A stretch of DNA of 64,000 nucleotides from Abelmoschus esculentus (Eukaryota > Streptophyta > Magnoliopsida > Malvales > Malvaceae), in contig JAUCBN010000036.1 of assembly GCA_035048815.1 (NCBI GenBank), positions 2,676,001 through 2,740,000 of the forward strand. Reading direction: 5' to 3'. Both the position numbers and the translations under genes were made by a program. The notes under the pieces are model-generated. The model searched no databases and had not been told where the DNA came from. It saw only the letters and a list, made by a program, of their open reading frames with translations. Of the stretch, positions 33,499 to 45,800 are shown one piece after another. How positions within the stretch are numbered: position 1 is the first letter of the stretch; each line of letters begins with the position of its first letter.

Positions 33499-34302
33499 GA
33501 CTTAATATCCAAATAGGTGTCCAAACTATGTTTGTGGGTATTTTTAGTGTTTAAACTATTTTTAGCTTTAAATAGGTGCCTAAAGTTTCAATTATGGTCA
33601 TTTTAAGTGCCTAACCATCAACTATCATTGTTTTTATTAATTTTTTATTTTATTTATTTTTAACTTAATTTTTAAAAACTAAAAATTTTAAATCTTTACA
33701 AAATAGTCTCAAATCTCTAACTTCAAACCTCCAAATTATCATTATTATCACAATTTATTATATTATCAGAGACCACCACTATCGTCGTCGTACTATCACA
33801 ATCGTTTCTCCTAACCACTCATTGTAGTTAATCGGTGGTATGTGTGTCGATCAGTTTTCTAACATCGAAAAAAAATTATAATCGCAAAAATAAAGTTGTT
33901 GGCATACCTACCTTCGGTTATAGGCAATGATTGGTTGGGATCCAAAATGATCATGGCGGTCCAAAGACGATAATGATAGTCTCAGATGAAGCAATAAATG
34001 GTGACAACGATGATAATTTTGAGATTTTAGGTTTTAAGTTAAGAATTTAAGACTATTTTGTAAGAATTTAAAATTATCAATTAAAAAAATAAGATTTTAA
34101 TTTTATTTAAAAAATAATTAAAAAATTAAAAATTAAAACTAGTCGCTTATCACATTTTTATTAGCAAACGATTTTTTATTAATGGTTAGACACTTAAAAT
34201 GACCTAAATTAAAATTTTAGGTATCTATTTAGAGTTAAAAATAGTTTAAGCAGCAAAAGTGATCTATAAGCATAGTTTGAGCACCTATTTAGATATTAAA
34301 CC
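33499..34302. mobile_element. Foldback TIR element downstream of COI1 (about 804 bp)
   Basis: The ends GACTTAATATCCAAATAGGTG and its inverse (CACCTATTTAGATATTAAACC) begin inverted arms that can be followed past AACTATTTTTAGC, GTCATTTTAAGTGCCTAACC and beyond, about 150-200 bases. Flanks TTTTAATAA (33490-33498) and TTTAAATAA (34303-34311) are 9 bases with one difference, consistent with an older Mutator-type insertion. The centre near 33770-33980 is less AT-rich (CCACCACTATCGTCGTCG) and non-coding. Confidence 0.65.
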
Positions 34303-34799
34303 TTTAAATAATAAAAAAATTATAATTATTTTTTATATTTAATAATAATAAATACACTAAGTTATCTTAAAATATAAATAAAATAATTTAAAATGTTAAA
34401 AAATAAATTTAATTGAGTAAATTGATATTTTAAAAGTTTAATAATTAAAATATAAAATAAATTAAATAATAAAATTTAATAATAACTAATATAATTTATT
34501 AAAATTAAATATAAAAATAGAAATATCGATAGTTAAGGATTAACACAAAAATTAATATCGCCGTGGATTAAACAAATTATAACTAAATTATGGAGGTAAG
34601 CTGCAGTAGGAGAATTTTTTTTTCTTGACCTAAGTTTGTTAATTTCCTTCTTTGATTAATTAACATAATAGGATGAGTGAATCCTTTCCTAGTTAATTAT
34701 TAATTTATTATAGGGTAAAATACACAAATAATACCTAAACTATAAAAAAATTACAAAATGGTAAAATACATATTAGAAAATCTCAATTGACTGGATCTT

Positions 34800-35506
34800 C
34801 ATTCTTCAATACCAAACAAGCCTTCATGCTACTACCCTTCAATTCACCGCCTCTGTTCTATCTGAAAGTCTGAATCGACCCATTTCAATACCAAGATCTG
34901 TTTAGTGTTTACGATTTGTTCCTTTTCTAAACATCGAATCTATTTACAGTCGTAAAGGAGAAGGAGACAACCCTCGCAGCGCTCATATCTTCACATCCTT
35001 TGCAGGTAAGCTTTCATTATTGTTTTTTCCTCATCCAATTTTCCCTTTAATCTCTATTATTATCGTGCTATTTCTCATTCAAATGTCATAGATTTGAAGT
35101 TTATACTTTATAATGTTTTTGTTTTCTATGCTTTGATTAAAACCCATGGATCTAGCCACTCTAATTCCCTTTGATCTGCTTTCCTGAGTTTACCCTTTTT
35201 GCATAACTAATATGGGGTTTCACTAAATCCCCTTGTTCTCACTATAGAAATGAAAAGAAACCCAATTTTTATCGATGTTAAAGTTTGCATTTTTGAAATT
35301 TGTTCTTGCTGAAGCTGAAGATTCTGTGCTGGGTTTTTATTTACCTGTGCCTGCTGAGTGTGTAAAGATTATATATATTTTTTTATTTGTGTTTTAGAAT
35401 TTATAAGTGATTGGTTTTTCTTGATCTTCATTGCTTGGCCTATACATGAAATGGTTTCAAAGTTGAGTTGTGTGAAGATTGATAGAAACCCTTTATTATG
35501 CAGAAA
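34800..35506 (+). promoter_or_regulatory. 5' leader of the Yos1-like gene with a probable UTR intron
   Basis: A C/T-rich leader from about 34800 ends in a donor at 35007 (TTTGCAG|GTAAGC) and is joined to an acceptor at 35503 (TTATTATGCAG), four bases before the start codon. Leader introns directly before a short single-exon CDS are common in plant trafficking genes. Transcript evidence is lacking. Confidence 0.5.
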
Positions 35507-35740
35507 ATGGGCTTGTGGACGATATTGGAAGGGTTTTTGCTTCTTGCAAATGCTTTGGCAATATTAAACGAGGATCGTTTTCTTGCTCCTAGAGGATGGA
35601 GTTTCACAGAATTCTCTGCAGGTCGAACAAAGTCATTTAAAGGGCAGCTTATCGGTCTCATTTACGCCACTCAGTACATGAGAGTTCCTCTCATACTACT
35701 CAATGCAATCTGCATCTTTGTTAAGCTAGTTTCCGGTTGA
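35507..35740 (+). CDS. Yos1/IER3IP1-like ER-Golgi transport membrane protein
   Basis: Small integral membrane protein of the Yos1 family. In yeast Yos1 forms a complex with Yip1 and Yif1 needed for COPII vesicle transport from ER to Golgi. The coding region is one exon of 77 residues, the normal family size. MGLWTILEGFLLLANALAILNE forms the first hydrophobic segment (here given only in outline), followed by the conserved loop EDRFLAPRGW, and the second hydrophobic segment VPLILLNAICIFVKLVSG ends the protein. I chose the ATG at 35507 rather than 35498 because the family starts MGLW and because the probable acceptor TATGCAG removes the upstream ATG from the spliced message. A donor (CTCG|GTAAGA) 11 bases after the stop and an acceptor at 35991 suggest a 3' UTR intron. 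Confidence 0.9.
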   Translation: MGLWTILEGFLLLANALAILNEDRFLAPRGWSFTEFSAGRTKSFKGQLIGLIYATQYMRVPLILLNAICIFVKLVSG

Positions 35741-35751
35741 TGCTGTTCTCG

Positions 35752-37252
35752 GTAAGATGCTTGTGTCTACTATGATTGATGATTGGTTGAATTTGAACTT
35801 GCTATCCATCACTGAGAGAAGCAACACATTTGATTATTTGTTCATTCGATTGCGAATTACTCTCTTTAGCATGCCATTAGTTTCACCCTTGTAAGGGGTG
35901 TGAGAGATGTTAACTTTTGCCATGAATATAATTGTTGTATTCATTACTGATATTCTTAGAATGTGATTCCTTGTCTGTTCATCATTGGTAGAATCCATGA
36001 GATGGAATTTGGAGCTTAGGAATTTGCAGAAGGTTGCGAAAGACAAGCGCGGTCGGTTTCAAAATTAGGTAATTTATCTGTTTTTTTTCTTACAAGTTTG
36101 TATAGTCGATTCTAAATCTGAAATCGAGGTTTCATGATGGGGTTTTATTGCCTGGAATTGTGATCACTGGATAGCACTAGCATTTGTATCATCTGCACAG
36201 TCATTTTCAAATATACAAATTTATTGTGGTTGGAATGTCTATAATGTTGCTGCTGCTGCTTTATAAACATGATATTTGAAAATGGAGTTTGAGTTCGGAG
36301 CAGGGCGGTTCGATTTCCGGTGGCTTTATAGACACAGTTTCACCTTGCTCCGATCTGTTACAGTTCCTAAATTCATGCTTCCACTATCGAAACCGGATCC
36401 AAGAACAGAAAACCTATATGCACAACTAATGCATTGTTGAGATGAATTTTGATTAGATGATAAAACCATCCATGCAGGAACATTCCTAGAGCTGAAAAGC
36501 ACAAATATTTTATCTCGGACTAGATTTTGGTTAATCTACTGAAAATATAAGGTAAAATATTCTTTGATTTAAAAATCCATCTATTTTGTTAGTCTCTTAT
36601 ATCTAATTAATCATCAAAAGACATAAAATTTTAAAATCTTTTGATTCAATTCAATAAAAACAAATTTACGTGGACTCAAAATGATCACTGCATCAGTATC
36701 GTTAACTGTCATATCAACACCATAACGATCAACATTAACTTTCATCAATGAAGGGATAATGATGATGCAATTGAACTAGTTCATGGACTAAATTGATGCA
36801 AAAACAAAAAAACTACATGAGGTTAAATTGCCTCTCCAGTTCCTTCTTATTGAACTAGTTCATTTGACTTCATATTTGAGTACTTTGTAATATCATATGC
36901 AACCAAGTGATTTCTTTCATAGTAAGAAAAAGTTTCAAGCATACAAATGAGAGACATACCTCACAGTCTGCAGCAATCATGCATACACGTCAACGATGTC
37001 ATGTCTTGTGTTATCATATCATGTTCGAAGTTGTCAGGTCCAATATAAAAAAATAGTCCGCAGAATTTCATATCCTATCATATCATGTTTGAAGTTTTCA
37101 TAGGATATTGAATGTATACAAAGAATTTTTTAACTGGTGCATCTAAGTGCTAAGAAACACTAAACTGCATAAATTACAGAAGAAACATATGCTAGCAAAA
37201 TTGAAGATGACAATTTCAAAGAGAGTTTGAAGTAATCTTATCTCGAGCGGTT
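35752..37252. other. 3' UTR/intergenic region between convergent genes
   Basis: After the Yos1-like stop codon the DNA probably holds its spliced 3' untranslated region (to about 36400); the rest leads to the 3' end of the convergent DUF1997 gene. Near 36990-37090 the words ATCATATCATGTTCGAAGTT and ATCATATCATGTTTGAAGTT recur 70 bases apart, a small local duplication. No gene is supported. Confidence 0.45.
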
Positions 37253-40200
37253 TCAAATCTCCCCGGTTCCAAGAGGTTGCCTTGAGGTATCACCAGAAGC
37301 CCATGCTTGATAGTCTTTAACAAGCTGCACAAAAGAGAGATCAGAACTATATCATTGAAATGAAAATTGCAGATTTGCTTTAAGAGTAGACTTGTTGCTT
37401 CATATTTTTATATTTCTATTTACAGAAACCAATACCGAAAAGAAATCAATCCAGAAGATACAGCAGTTGCATAACCAAATGAGCAATAGTAGTCTAGGAA
37501 TGTGAATTGCATTTTGTAAGAGAAGTTAGAGCAAAACTCTGTGGTCCATTTTTTGCTCTTTTTTTTTTCTGTCCAAAATGCATTATTTTTCTCACTGTCA
37601 GTAATCTTGTCTCTAACCTTGTTTATCTTTCCGAAGAAAATATGTCGAGACAGACAGCATTACATGATGTATAAGACCACTCACAACCTACAGGTCCGTA
37701 TAGTTTAATCTACTACATTGGACCTAAATCATACCAACAAACTGGATTGCTACTTCTTTTATAATTTGTAAGCCAGCTTTTTTGCCAAAGAACAAAAAAC
37801 AAGTGCAAACTATGTCCTTGCGACTCTTCATTTTTCTTATTGTATTGTATCTGTGTCGACACTTGTGTTCAATCATATCAAGACATTGATAATGGAGCTA
37901 TGACCCTCGAAGAACTTTCCAAATGTGTGGAAAAACTTTACAAAGTTGAAAACACCTGTGTCAGACATCCAGTATTTTACGCTCACACCCGAGTCCAAGA
38001 AAAAAAGACCAAGAGTCAGCAAGGATGACTACACCAAACAACAGAAGAATAGTCTGAAACATTTTAAAACACTATCTATTTGTCAACACCATTGTCATTC
38101 ATGCAATCAACTACATGCGGGATCTGTTGAAGTAAAATTCATTCCAAAACTAAAACCTGCGAAGAAAATATTTTTGGACCAAAGGGTTCCATAATGTCAT
38201 TACCAGTCCCACCCATATAAGCATTACAACATTCCACCTCATGTAGGTCCTATCTTACTCGGACTTGGGTGTGTTAAATATCGTAATGTGCCTGACATGG
38301 GTATGGTCAAAATTTTCTAAGCTTCTGCATGTACATGGACAATCCTTGGGTTCCATAGCCTGATATCCAAGTGTTGGATACAGGCACAGGCACTTAAAGG
38401 AAAAGGAGAAGTCATAGCAACAATTCAAGTATAAGGGACAAACACAAAATATCAACAATTCTTAATCAGTGAAAAAGGAAATTTTAAGTAACATTTTACA
38501 AACCTGTGCCATAAAACGGGGCAGCATCAGCCCGAGTATTTGTGCAAGGACTTGGGTCCCACTTGATTCAATCATTCCCAAGGGAAATGGTCTGAATGCA
38601 AAAGGAACCTCGATGTTAACCTAGATTAAACATAGAATTACAAATTACAGTAAGAAAAATATGCCTTTGTGAAATGCCATGGTAATATTAGAAAAAAAAA
38701 ATAGCAAGCATTACCTCAATAACTGCATCCGATGTAAGCTTTTGTACTGATGAGTCATTTCTGTTGGCATCACAAGATATTCGATTGACCATAGAAGCTG
38801 CATTTTCATATCAAATCAGTGCCAAAGCATTCCAGAAAGAACTACTGCACCTTAACTTAAGCATAACTGATTCAAACATACTACGATTAAGTTATGTCTT
38901 TCCCTTAGCATCATGCTGCAGATTTTTCTATGTCCTATATTCAACACCTACGCCCACCCCTCTGACCCACAACCCGGAAAGGTTAGGTAACTAGCTACAC
39001 AAAGTAGTTAAGTGTCGCAGACAGCTAAGGCAGTTGAGTGAAAATGGGATAGATATAGCCATTCAATGAGCAAGGAGAGATGAAATAGCAGAGAAAGATG
39101 AGATTGTGTAGAAAGGAAAGAGTCTATCATGTTAATGTACTTTGTCAGAATAAAGTTGAAACACACACACGCCTTTTCTTCTTCTCTCCCAATTCCCACC
39201 CACTTAACCATTTAAAAATGCTTTTGACAAAGAAAGCGTACAAGCTGGCACCCACATAAAAACGTTTCAAGAAAGGAAGCTAATGAATTGATTATAGAAC
39301 ATTGCATATGACCATATGAAATTCAGATACAGAGAAAGGTGGAGAACAGAAAACATACAACTTAAAGGAATATCCTAGTCAACCTAGTGAAAAAATGACA
39401 GAAGCTAGAAACAAACATATATAGTCAACAATTAGAAGAAAATAAGTATTTTAGAACTCATACATGTGTTGAATTGTCTGATATTTTGTGATATCATTGT
39501 CATGTATTAAGCTATGAATCAATTGTTTACTTTTTTTGATGATCCATGGCTTAATACATAACAGAGAAAACACCAAACAATAAGATTAAGCAAAAATCAC
39601 TCTAAGAATTGCCAACAACTACGAAATTATCCTTGATTGACCTTAGCAATTAGCACATGATATTCAAAAACAGAAGATGCAATTCCGGTTACAAAAGTCA
39701 TTGAAGGAACTGGATCAGAAATTGATCCAACCAAGAACCAATGAAGCACAATTGATTCAAACGACTTGTTAATTGTTGCTGATGTAAAATCACAATGAAA
39801 CATCATATAACAACTTTTTTTTAAAAAAAATGTTCGATCATAGGTATGATGTAATCCTGATTAAATTACATCACCAATAACTAAAATATGATATCTTTCT
39901 TTGGATGGAAAAGCCACGGAAAGATGCTTACCATCAAACTTATCATTCTGCGCAACGACAATGGGTGAGCCCTCCAGCTGCAGTCAGTGGATACATTAGA
40001 GGTTATCAAAATCCATGAAAATCTATAAAAATCCAAAATGTATATATATTAATCATCCTTCCGTATCTGAAGAGTGTTTCTAAGCAGTATGTCCAAAACC
40101 CTAATGACACTGATTAAGATACCATTCCAACTAATGTTACACATCAAAATGTTAAAGTGACCACAAATTTAAAAACAAATATTAGACTCCAAGTATTTTG

Positions 40201-40971
40201 CAACAAATTTAAGCTTGCAAGTGGATTACCTAATATATACGAAACCAAACAAATTCAATGTAATGAAACTTTGAGATTACCTTACAAGACAAGAGCTTAA
40301 TACAGCAACCATTAGGCTGTTCTTCAACTCTTACAAGCAAAACGGGGCAAACCTCGAAATTGAAAAACTTAAACCTGTACACATAACACCTAAATGTACT
40401 ATCATCTACCCTCTCTATCCTTTCTGCATCGAGCACCGAGTATTGGCTTGCTGGTAAGCTCATATACTCAACTGCACAAGCAAAACAAAACCCAATTAAA
40501 GTAACTATATTGAAAGCTCATTAAATTTTATATTCATAATTAGAAGGGCAATGTTAATTAAATAAATAACAGTGACTTTTAAAACAGAGTTTTCCTTTTA
40601 ACAATTTAAGCTTTTTCTTTTATTTATTATGTATAGTTAAATGCAAATAAAATTATAAACCAAGAATTAAACAGAAACGAAAACAAGAAGAAAACAATAA
40701 GGATAAATTATCAATCAAAAAAAAAAATTATAATCTATATTGATGTGCGACATTACTTACGGAGAGGGCGGTTCAGCTGCCGTACCGATACGGACTCCTT
40801 TCGACGCGCGACGAAACGGGCTTTTTGGGGGGAGTTGGCGGCGGAGGCCTTAAGGCGGAGCAACTGAAACGACGTCGTTTCGAATTGAAGCTGTTTTTTG
40901 TATATTTTTGCAGGGAAGGAGAGGGAGATTAGGCGCGTTGAAGTGACTGTAGAAGAAGAAGCTAAAACCAT
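37253..40971 (-). CDS. DUF1997 family protein, probably plastid-targeted
   Basis: Protein of unknown biochemical function, related to plant and cyanobacterial DUF1997 proteins. Six exons (40971-40761, 40471-40281, 39977-39932, 38797-38715, 38620-38504, 37324-37253) join in one frame to 239 residues. The first about 55 residues (MVLASSSTVTSTRLISLSFP...) are rich in Ser/Thr with basic residues and no acidic ones, as in chloroplast transit peptides. The body contains EYMSLPASQYSVLDAERIER, FRCYVYRFKFFNFEVCP and ESSGTQVLAQILGLMLPRF, matching the DUF1997 pattern of a Ser-x-x-Tyr-x-x-Leu start and a C-terminal LxxxLPxF motif. The 46-base third exon is among the smallest in the window. Family assignment is from memory of the motif pattern; function is not inferred. 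Confidence 0.82.
37840..38450. repeat. Dispersed ATGTC-GACA-type repeat tracts in a DUF1997 intron
   Basis: The last intron carries TTGTATCTGTGTCGACACTTG (about 37845) and, at 38257-38390, CTTACTCGGACTTGGGTGTG, GTGCCTGACATGGGTATGG and CCAAGTGTTGGATACAGGC. These words recur in introns of other genes here. Ends are diffuse. Confidence 0.5.
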
Positions 40972-42847
40972 GTTTGAACTGACGACGGAAAACTGGTTGT
41001 CAAGAGCGGATATTTAGGGAAGAAGCTTCGGACACTGCTCTGCTCTGCTTTTCATTTTTTATTTTTTTATGGATAAAAGATTTTTTCTTGCCACTTGTGA
41101 GAGTTGTTAAATTGCGCCACTGGTCCTGGAGAATTGAATTTTTACCAAAAAACAAGGGTTTGTCTAAAATGAATCCTCTCTGATTTAAAGTAAAAAAAAA
41201 ATTATATTTTTGGCCGCTGAATGTATGGATTGTATTCGGTTAATTTAATCGGTAATTAAATTAATTAAAAATTTTAAAATTTTAATTGTTAATTGAATCG
41301 AATTAATCATAATTAAATTAACTAAATTAAAATTATTTTGATTAATTTAGTCAATTTTTATATTAATTAAAATTTTTATAAATTTTTTGATAAATTATAC
41401 AATAAATCATTAAATTATGTTAAATATTTTTAATCACTAAACTTTCACTTTATGCTAATTTGACAAAAGATCAATGAGTACTTTATAATATATAAAAATT
41501 AATAATTATTTTATAATTTTTAAAAGTTAAATGATCAAAATAAATATATATAATATTTAATATATAATATTTTCGATAACCCCACGTTAAATTAATCGAT
41601 AACCAAATTATTTTAAAAAATTAATCACCTAAAATATATAATATTTTCGTTTAACATCAATTTTGGAACAAACGTTAAACTGAAAATAGATATTTATTAT
41701 AAGTTAAATCTTTCAACTTTTACGTTTTACGGTTTTTAAGATAAATTTTTTTTAAATTAGTTAATAGTGATTATAATAATATCTGTTTTAATATATAATT
41801 TTTACTGTTTAATATTATCGTTCAATTATTTTATTAGTATTATTAATGTTCGAATTTATGACCTTTAAAAATAATAACCGTTTATTTAACCACTTAGACC
41901 AGAGGAGTCATCCAAAATAAGTCAATTATCGTTTGAGAAGCATTTCCGAACCAAGTCCAAGAGTGTTTGTTAGAGATATTTTTACAACTGCCTTGTTTGT
42001 CACGATTCTACCGCGATAAAGAGAAACGACTACTAATATTTGTTAATTTTGTGATGATAGATTTTTATTATTTAATTAGTTAATTATAATTATTAGTGGA
42101 ATTGGAAAAAGAAAAGAAAAATAAATTAAACACGTGGATAATATTATTTGAGATGATTTAAATTTGTTGATAGTAAAAGTGATTAATTAGGATTATAAAT
42201 AATTTACATATGAGGAAAAACAATAATAGATTACCTAATGGTCAGGGGTGAGTATTCAATCAAGTCGAGTTAAAAAATTTTAAGTTATTCGAGTCATATT
42301 TCACAACTCAAATTTTATTTTAAATTTTTCCGGTTCGAATCGAATTTAAGAAATTCGAGTCGAGTTTTTGAGTTCTTATAAATATTTTATTGTAATTATT
42401 TATCATGTTATAGTATGATTTGATTTCAATTTAAACGTCTTTCTCTAATCATATAATATATATATATCATAAAAAATTGATAGACTCATCTCAAACTTAA
42501 AAATTAATCCTCTAATTACTAAAAATTTCGAGTTATTCGATTTTTCATTTTATAACTCGAACATTATTTGAAATTTTTTGAGTTGAGTCTATGAAATTTC
42601 GAGTCGAGTCAAAACGAGTCGAATTATTCGATTTTTTCAAGTCGAATCAAGCTTTGCTCATCCGGCCATTTAATTTTATAAAAAAAAATATAGATTATCA
42701 ATTTTTTTATGTATATAATTTTTAGATACTTGCAAGCCGTTTAATTATTTTTACAATTCGAATATAATAATTTCTGTTTTCATCTCTATTTGAGTAAATT
42801 TTTATCATTCGTATCTTAATTTTTTTATCTTTCATCGAAGAAGAAGA
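40972..42847. other. Intergenic region between divergent DUF1997 and GET4 genes
   Basis: From 41040 to about 42830 the DNA is AT-rich. At 41220-41640 there are many short TTAATT/AATTAA words without clear ends. At 42240-42665 lies a repeat with GTCGAGTT, TTCGAGTCGAG and AACTCGAAC words bounded by GGTCAGGGGTGAGTATTC and GCTTTGCTCATCCGGCC, similar in wording to the 27586-28153 repeat. No gene is supported. Confidence 0.5.
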
Positions 42848-45800
42848 ATGGAAGGAGGAAATCAAGTAGGAGAGAAAACGTCAATAGAGAAACCCAGAAG
42901 GGGAAATCTTCCTCCTGTTCAAGCGGTATGGTTGTTATTCTTGTTTACCATTGCTCTCAATAATTATTTGCTTGATAGCCAAGAAACCTGAAAAAGGTGA
43001 TGATTTTGAATAATTTTAACATATTTATACCTGAGATCGAAGCTTTATTTGGTTGGTAAGAAAATGAGGATGTTGGATTTTGGTGGAAAATTTCCTTAAA
43101 AAGAAAGAAAGTTTAAACCTTGTGTTATTTGATCTCTAGTTGTTTATATTAGTCATTTTCTTACATCCTAGATGTGGGAAATTTTAACCTTTGGAGTTTG
43201 AACAGGACGCCCTTTTCTTATCAAATTAAGAAAAATCATTCCTTATGCATTTTTTTTTCTTCTTGTTATGAAATGCAGAATATTGATAAACTGGAAAAAG
43301 TTATAAATGAGGGTAATCGCTATGGAGCTCAACAGATGTACAAGTCTATAAGTGCACGGTATAACTGCAATTTCCCAAGTTTATGAGTTTTTAGAGCTAC
43401 AAATTGCTCGAAAATGGTTTATTAGCCTACGTTGCCAGGTCTTGAGAGTGCATGTCTGATGCTAAGTGCTGTCATTTTTTTCTTCTAGGTCTAGTTTTTA
43501 AGATAAGTGCATGGTACAAATGTCTGCAATTTCCCAATGTATGATCTTTTATAGCTACAAATGGTATATTTAATCTATATTGCCTGGACTCGGAAATCCA
43601 TGCCGATGTTGCAGTATATGTCAGACAGGAGTACATTGTAACAGATGAACAGTCAGAGAAGCATAGAGCTTAGCTATGGTTAGTCTTAGATGGGGCTTAG
43701 TGGGGATAGATCTGCTTCTACTTGAACTGTAAGGAGTCTAAACATAGTAGGTTAAGGATGTTTCCTGCATTATTACTCGGTTTCCAGTTCAAATTGCAAT
43801 TGATGTAAAAGTAAGAACTGTGAAATGCTTGCTTGATCTTTTGTTTTGCTTTTGAAAGACTTTTGATTAAGGAACATGAATATCCTATTTCAGATATGTT
43901 TCCGCTCAACGATATTCCGAGGCCTTGGATCTGCTTCATTCAGGTGCATGCCTCCAGTTGAAGCATGGGGAGGTTATTATTTTCTTTCAATTATATTTAT
44001 CAGCTTAGAATCGGGTTTATTTCAGATAGAAACAAATATAAGATGACAAGTACTGAAATTGCTAGCATTTCATGATCAATATCCTTTACATGCATGGATG
44101 ACCTTCCTCTTAATCAAATATAACTTTGGATGTAAGAATGATGTCCATGTCTAGCATATATTATTAGCTATTTACCAGAGCACAATATTCTCTGATCGAA
44201 ATGCAGGCTAACTAAACATTTTCAGTTTGGTATATCGATCGGATTTTATTTGATATTTACTTCAAGGAGATGTTCTTCCGGGAAGTAGAGGCTTATGAAA
44301 TTGGAACAGGGAAATTGTTTTCCTGGTATTCTGCATAGTTGTGATTTACTTCTTCATGGTACATGGCTTTGCAATCACGAAATGTAACTTTTCAGGTTAC
44401 TTGTGGGTCTGAGCTTGCAGTCATGTTCGTCGATGCCCTTGTCAAAGGGAAAATTCCTTGTGATGAAGAGACCCTTGGTTAGTACAAGCCTTCTATTTTT
44501 ATTCGTTTGCGGCATAGGTTGTAATCCATATTACTTGGATGTATCTGACACTGGAAGGTTCAATTATTTTCAAGTTTTTCACATATTTGGAAGGTCAGAT
44601 CTCCATGTCCATGTTCAGATATTATTCAACAGGGGCATCAGACATGGATACTTGATGAAGAGTCAGAGTTACATTGGTTGTAATAATACTTCATGGACCC
44701 TCTTCTCTTATTCAGATCACTTGAGTATCTTATATATGGGAAAAAAGAAGAGAAACTTCCAAGTTAGTCATATTAGGTCAATTTGTTATGCTCTCTGTTG
44801 TGATTATTATGAAATGCATGTGTCAGACCGTATTTGGAAAATCTACAAGCTGTTTCCACAGATTCCCGTGCCTACTAACTTTGATGTTGGGGATGACGTT
44901 CAACAACTTACTGAAGCTATCGGGGAGGCAAAAACACGAGTCCAGTGCTGCTCGTCGTTCTTAAAAGCTGCTATAAAGTGAGACATCATTCCCACAATAT
45001 GCTGCTATCTTCAAAGTTATATCGAAAATAATTTCGTTTCAACATCATAGATGATGTCGGGGGTTATTTTTCTCTTCAACATCACAGATTCCCCTGACCT
45101 GTTTTGTATTTTGGGTTCTAGGTGGTCTGCAGAATTTGGTGATCAAAAGAATGGTGATCCACAACTGCACACTATGCTGGCAGAGTACATATATTCTGAA
45201 TCTCCTGAGGTGGTAGGTTTGGAACTAAATATTTAGGCTTCGCTTTCGATATTTGATCATACATTTGTTTTTGATATATTCTGAATCTCCTGATTTGTTA
45301 GGTTTGGAACTAAATATGGATGCTGACAATCATGTGATGTTGTTTTGCAGGACATGGCGAAAGTGACGTATCATTTTGTTCGAGGAAACAATATAAAGAA
45401 GTTTGCAACTACTTTAGTAAACTTCATGAGCAAGGTTCAAAGTTCTTCTCTTTCTTGCACCTTGTCATGGAATGGCTCAAGCCTTCCATGTTATGTTTCT
45501 TCGACTCTTCGATTTTCTTGACATAACAGTTTATGACATCCGTGTCATATGCATATCTGGACATGGGGTTTGGATTATGATCCTCTAAACCTCTCAAAAT
45601 ACTTAGAAAAACTCAGAAAAATTTAGCATAGCATGTCAGCATCCATATCTGAAACTCTGATCTATGTCCAAGTAACATAGGTTTGTGGCGTACAACTCAA
45701 AGTTGGCTTCCCTTGTGTAACTATACAATATGCAAGAGTATACATGGAAGAACATAGGGAGAAAAATGAACATATCCGTGTCAGACACGTACTCATATCT

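Noticed and set aside
44403..44981. 192-codon frame in the GET4 region
   Set aside because: It joins exon 4 (in another frame), an intronic repeat copy and exon 5; correct splicing at 44477/44827 yields the conserved GET4 sequence.
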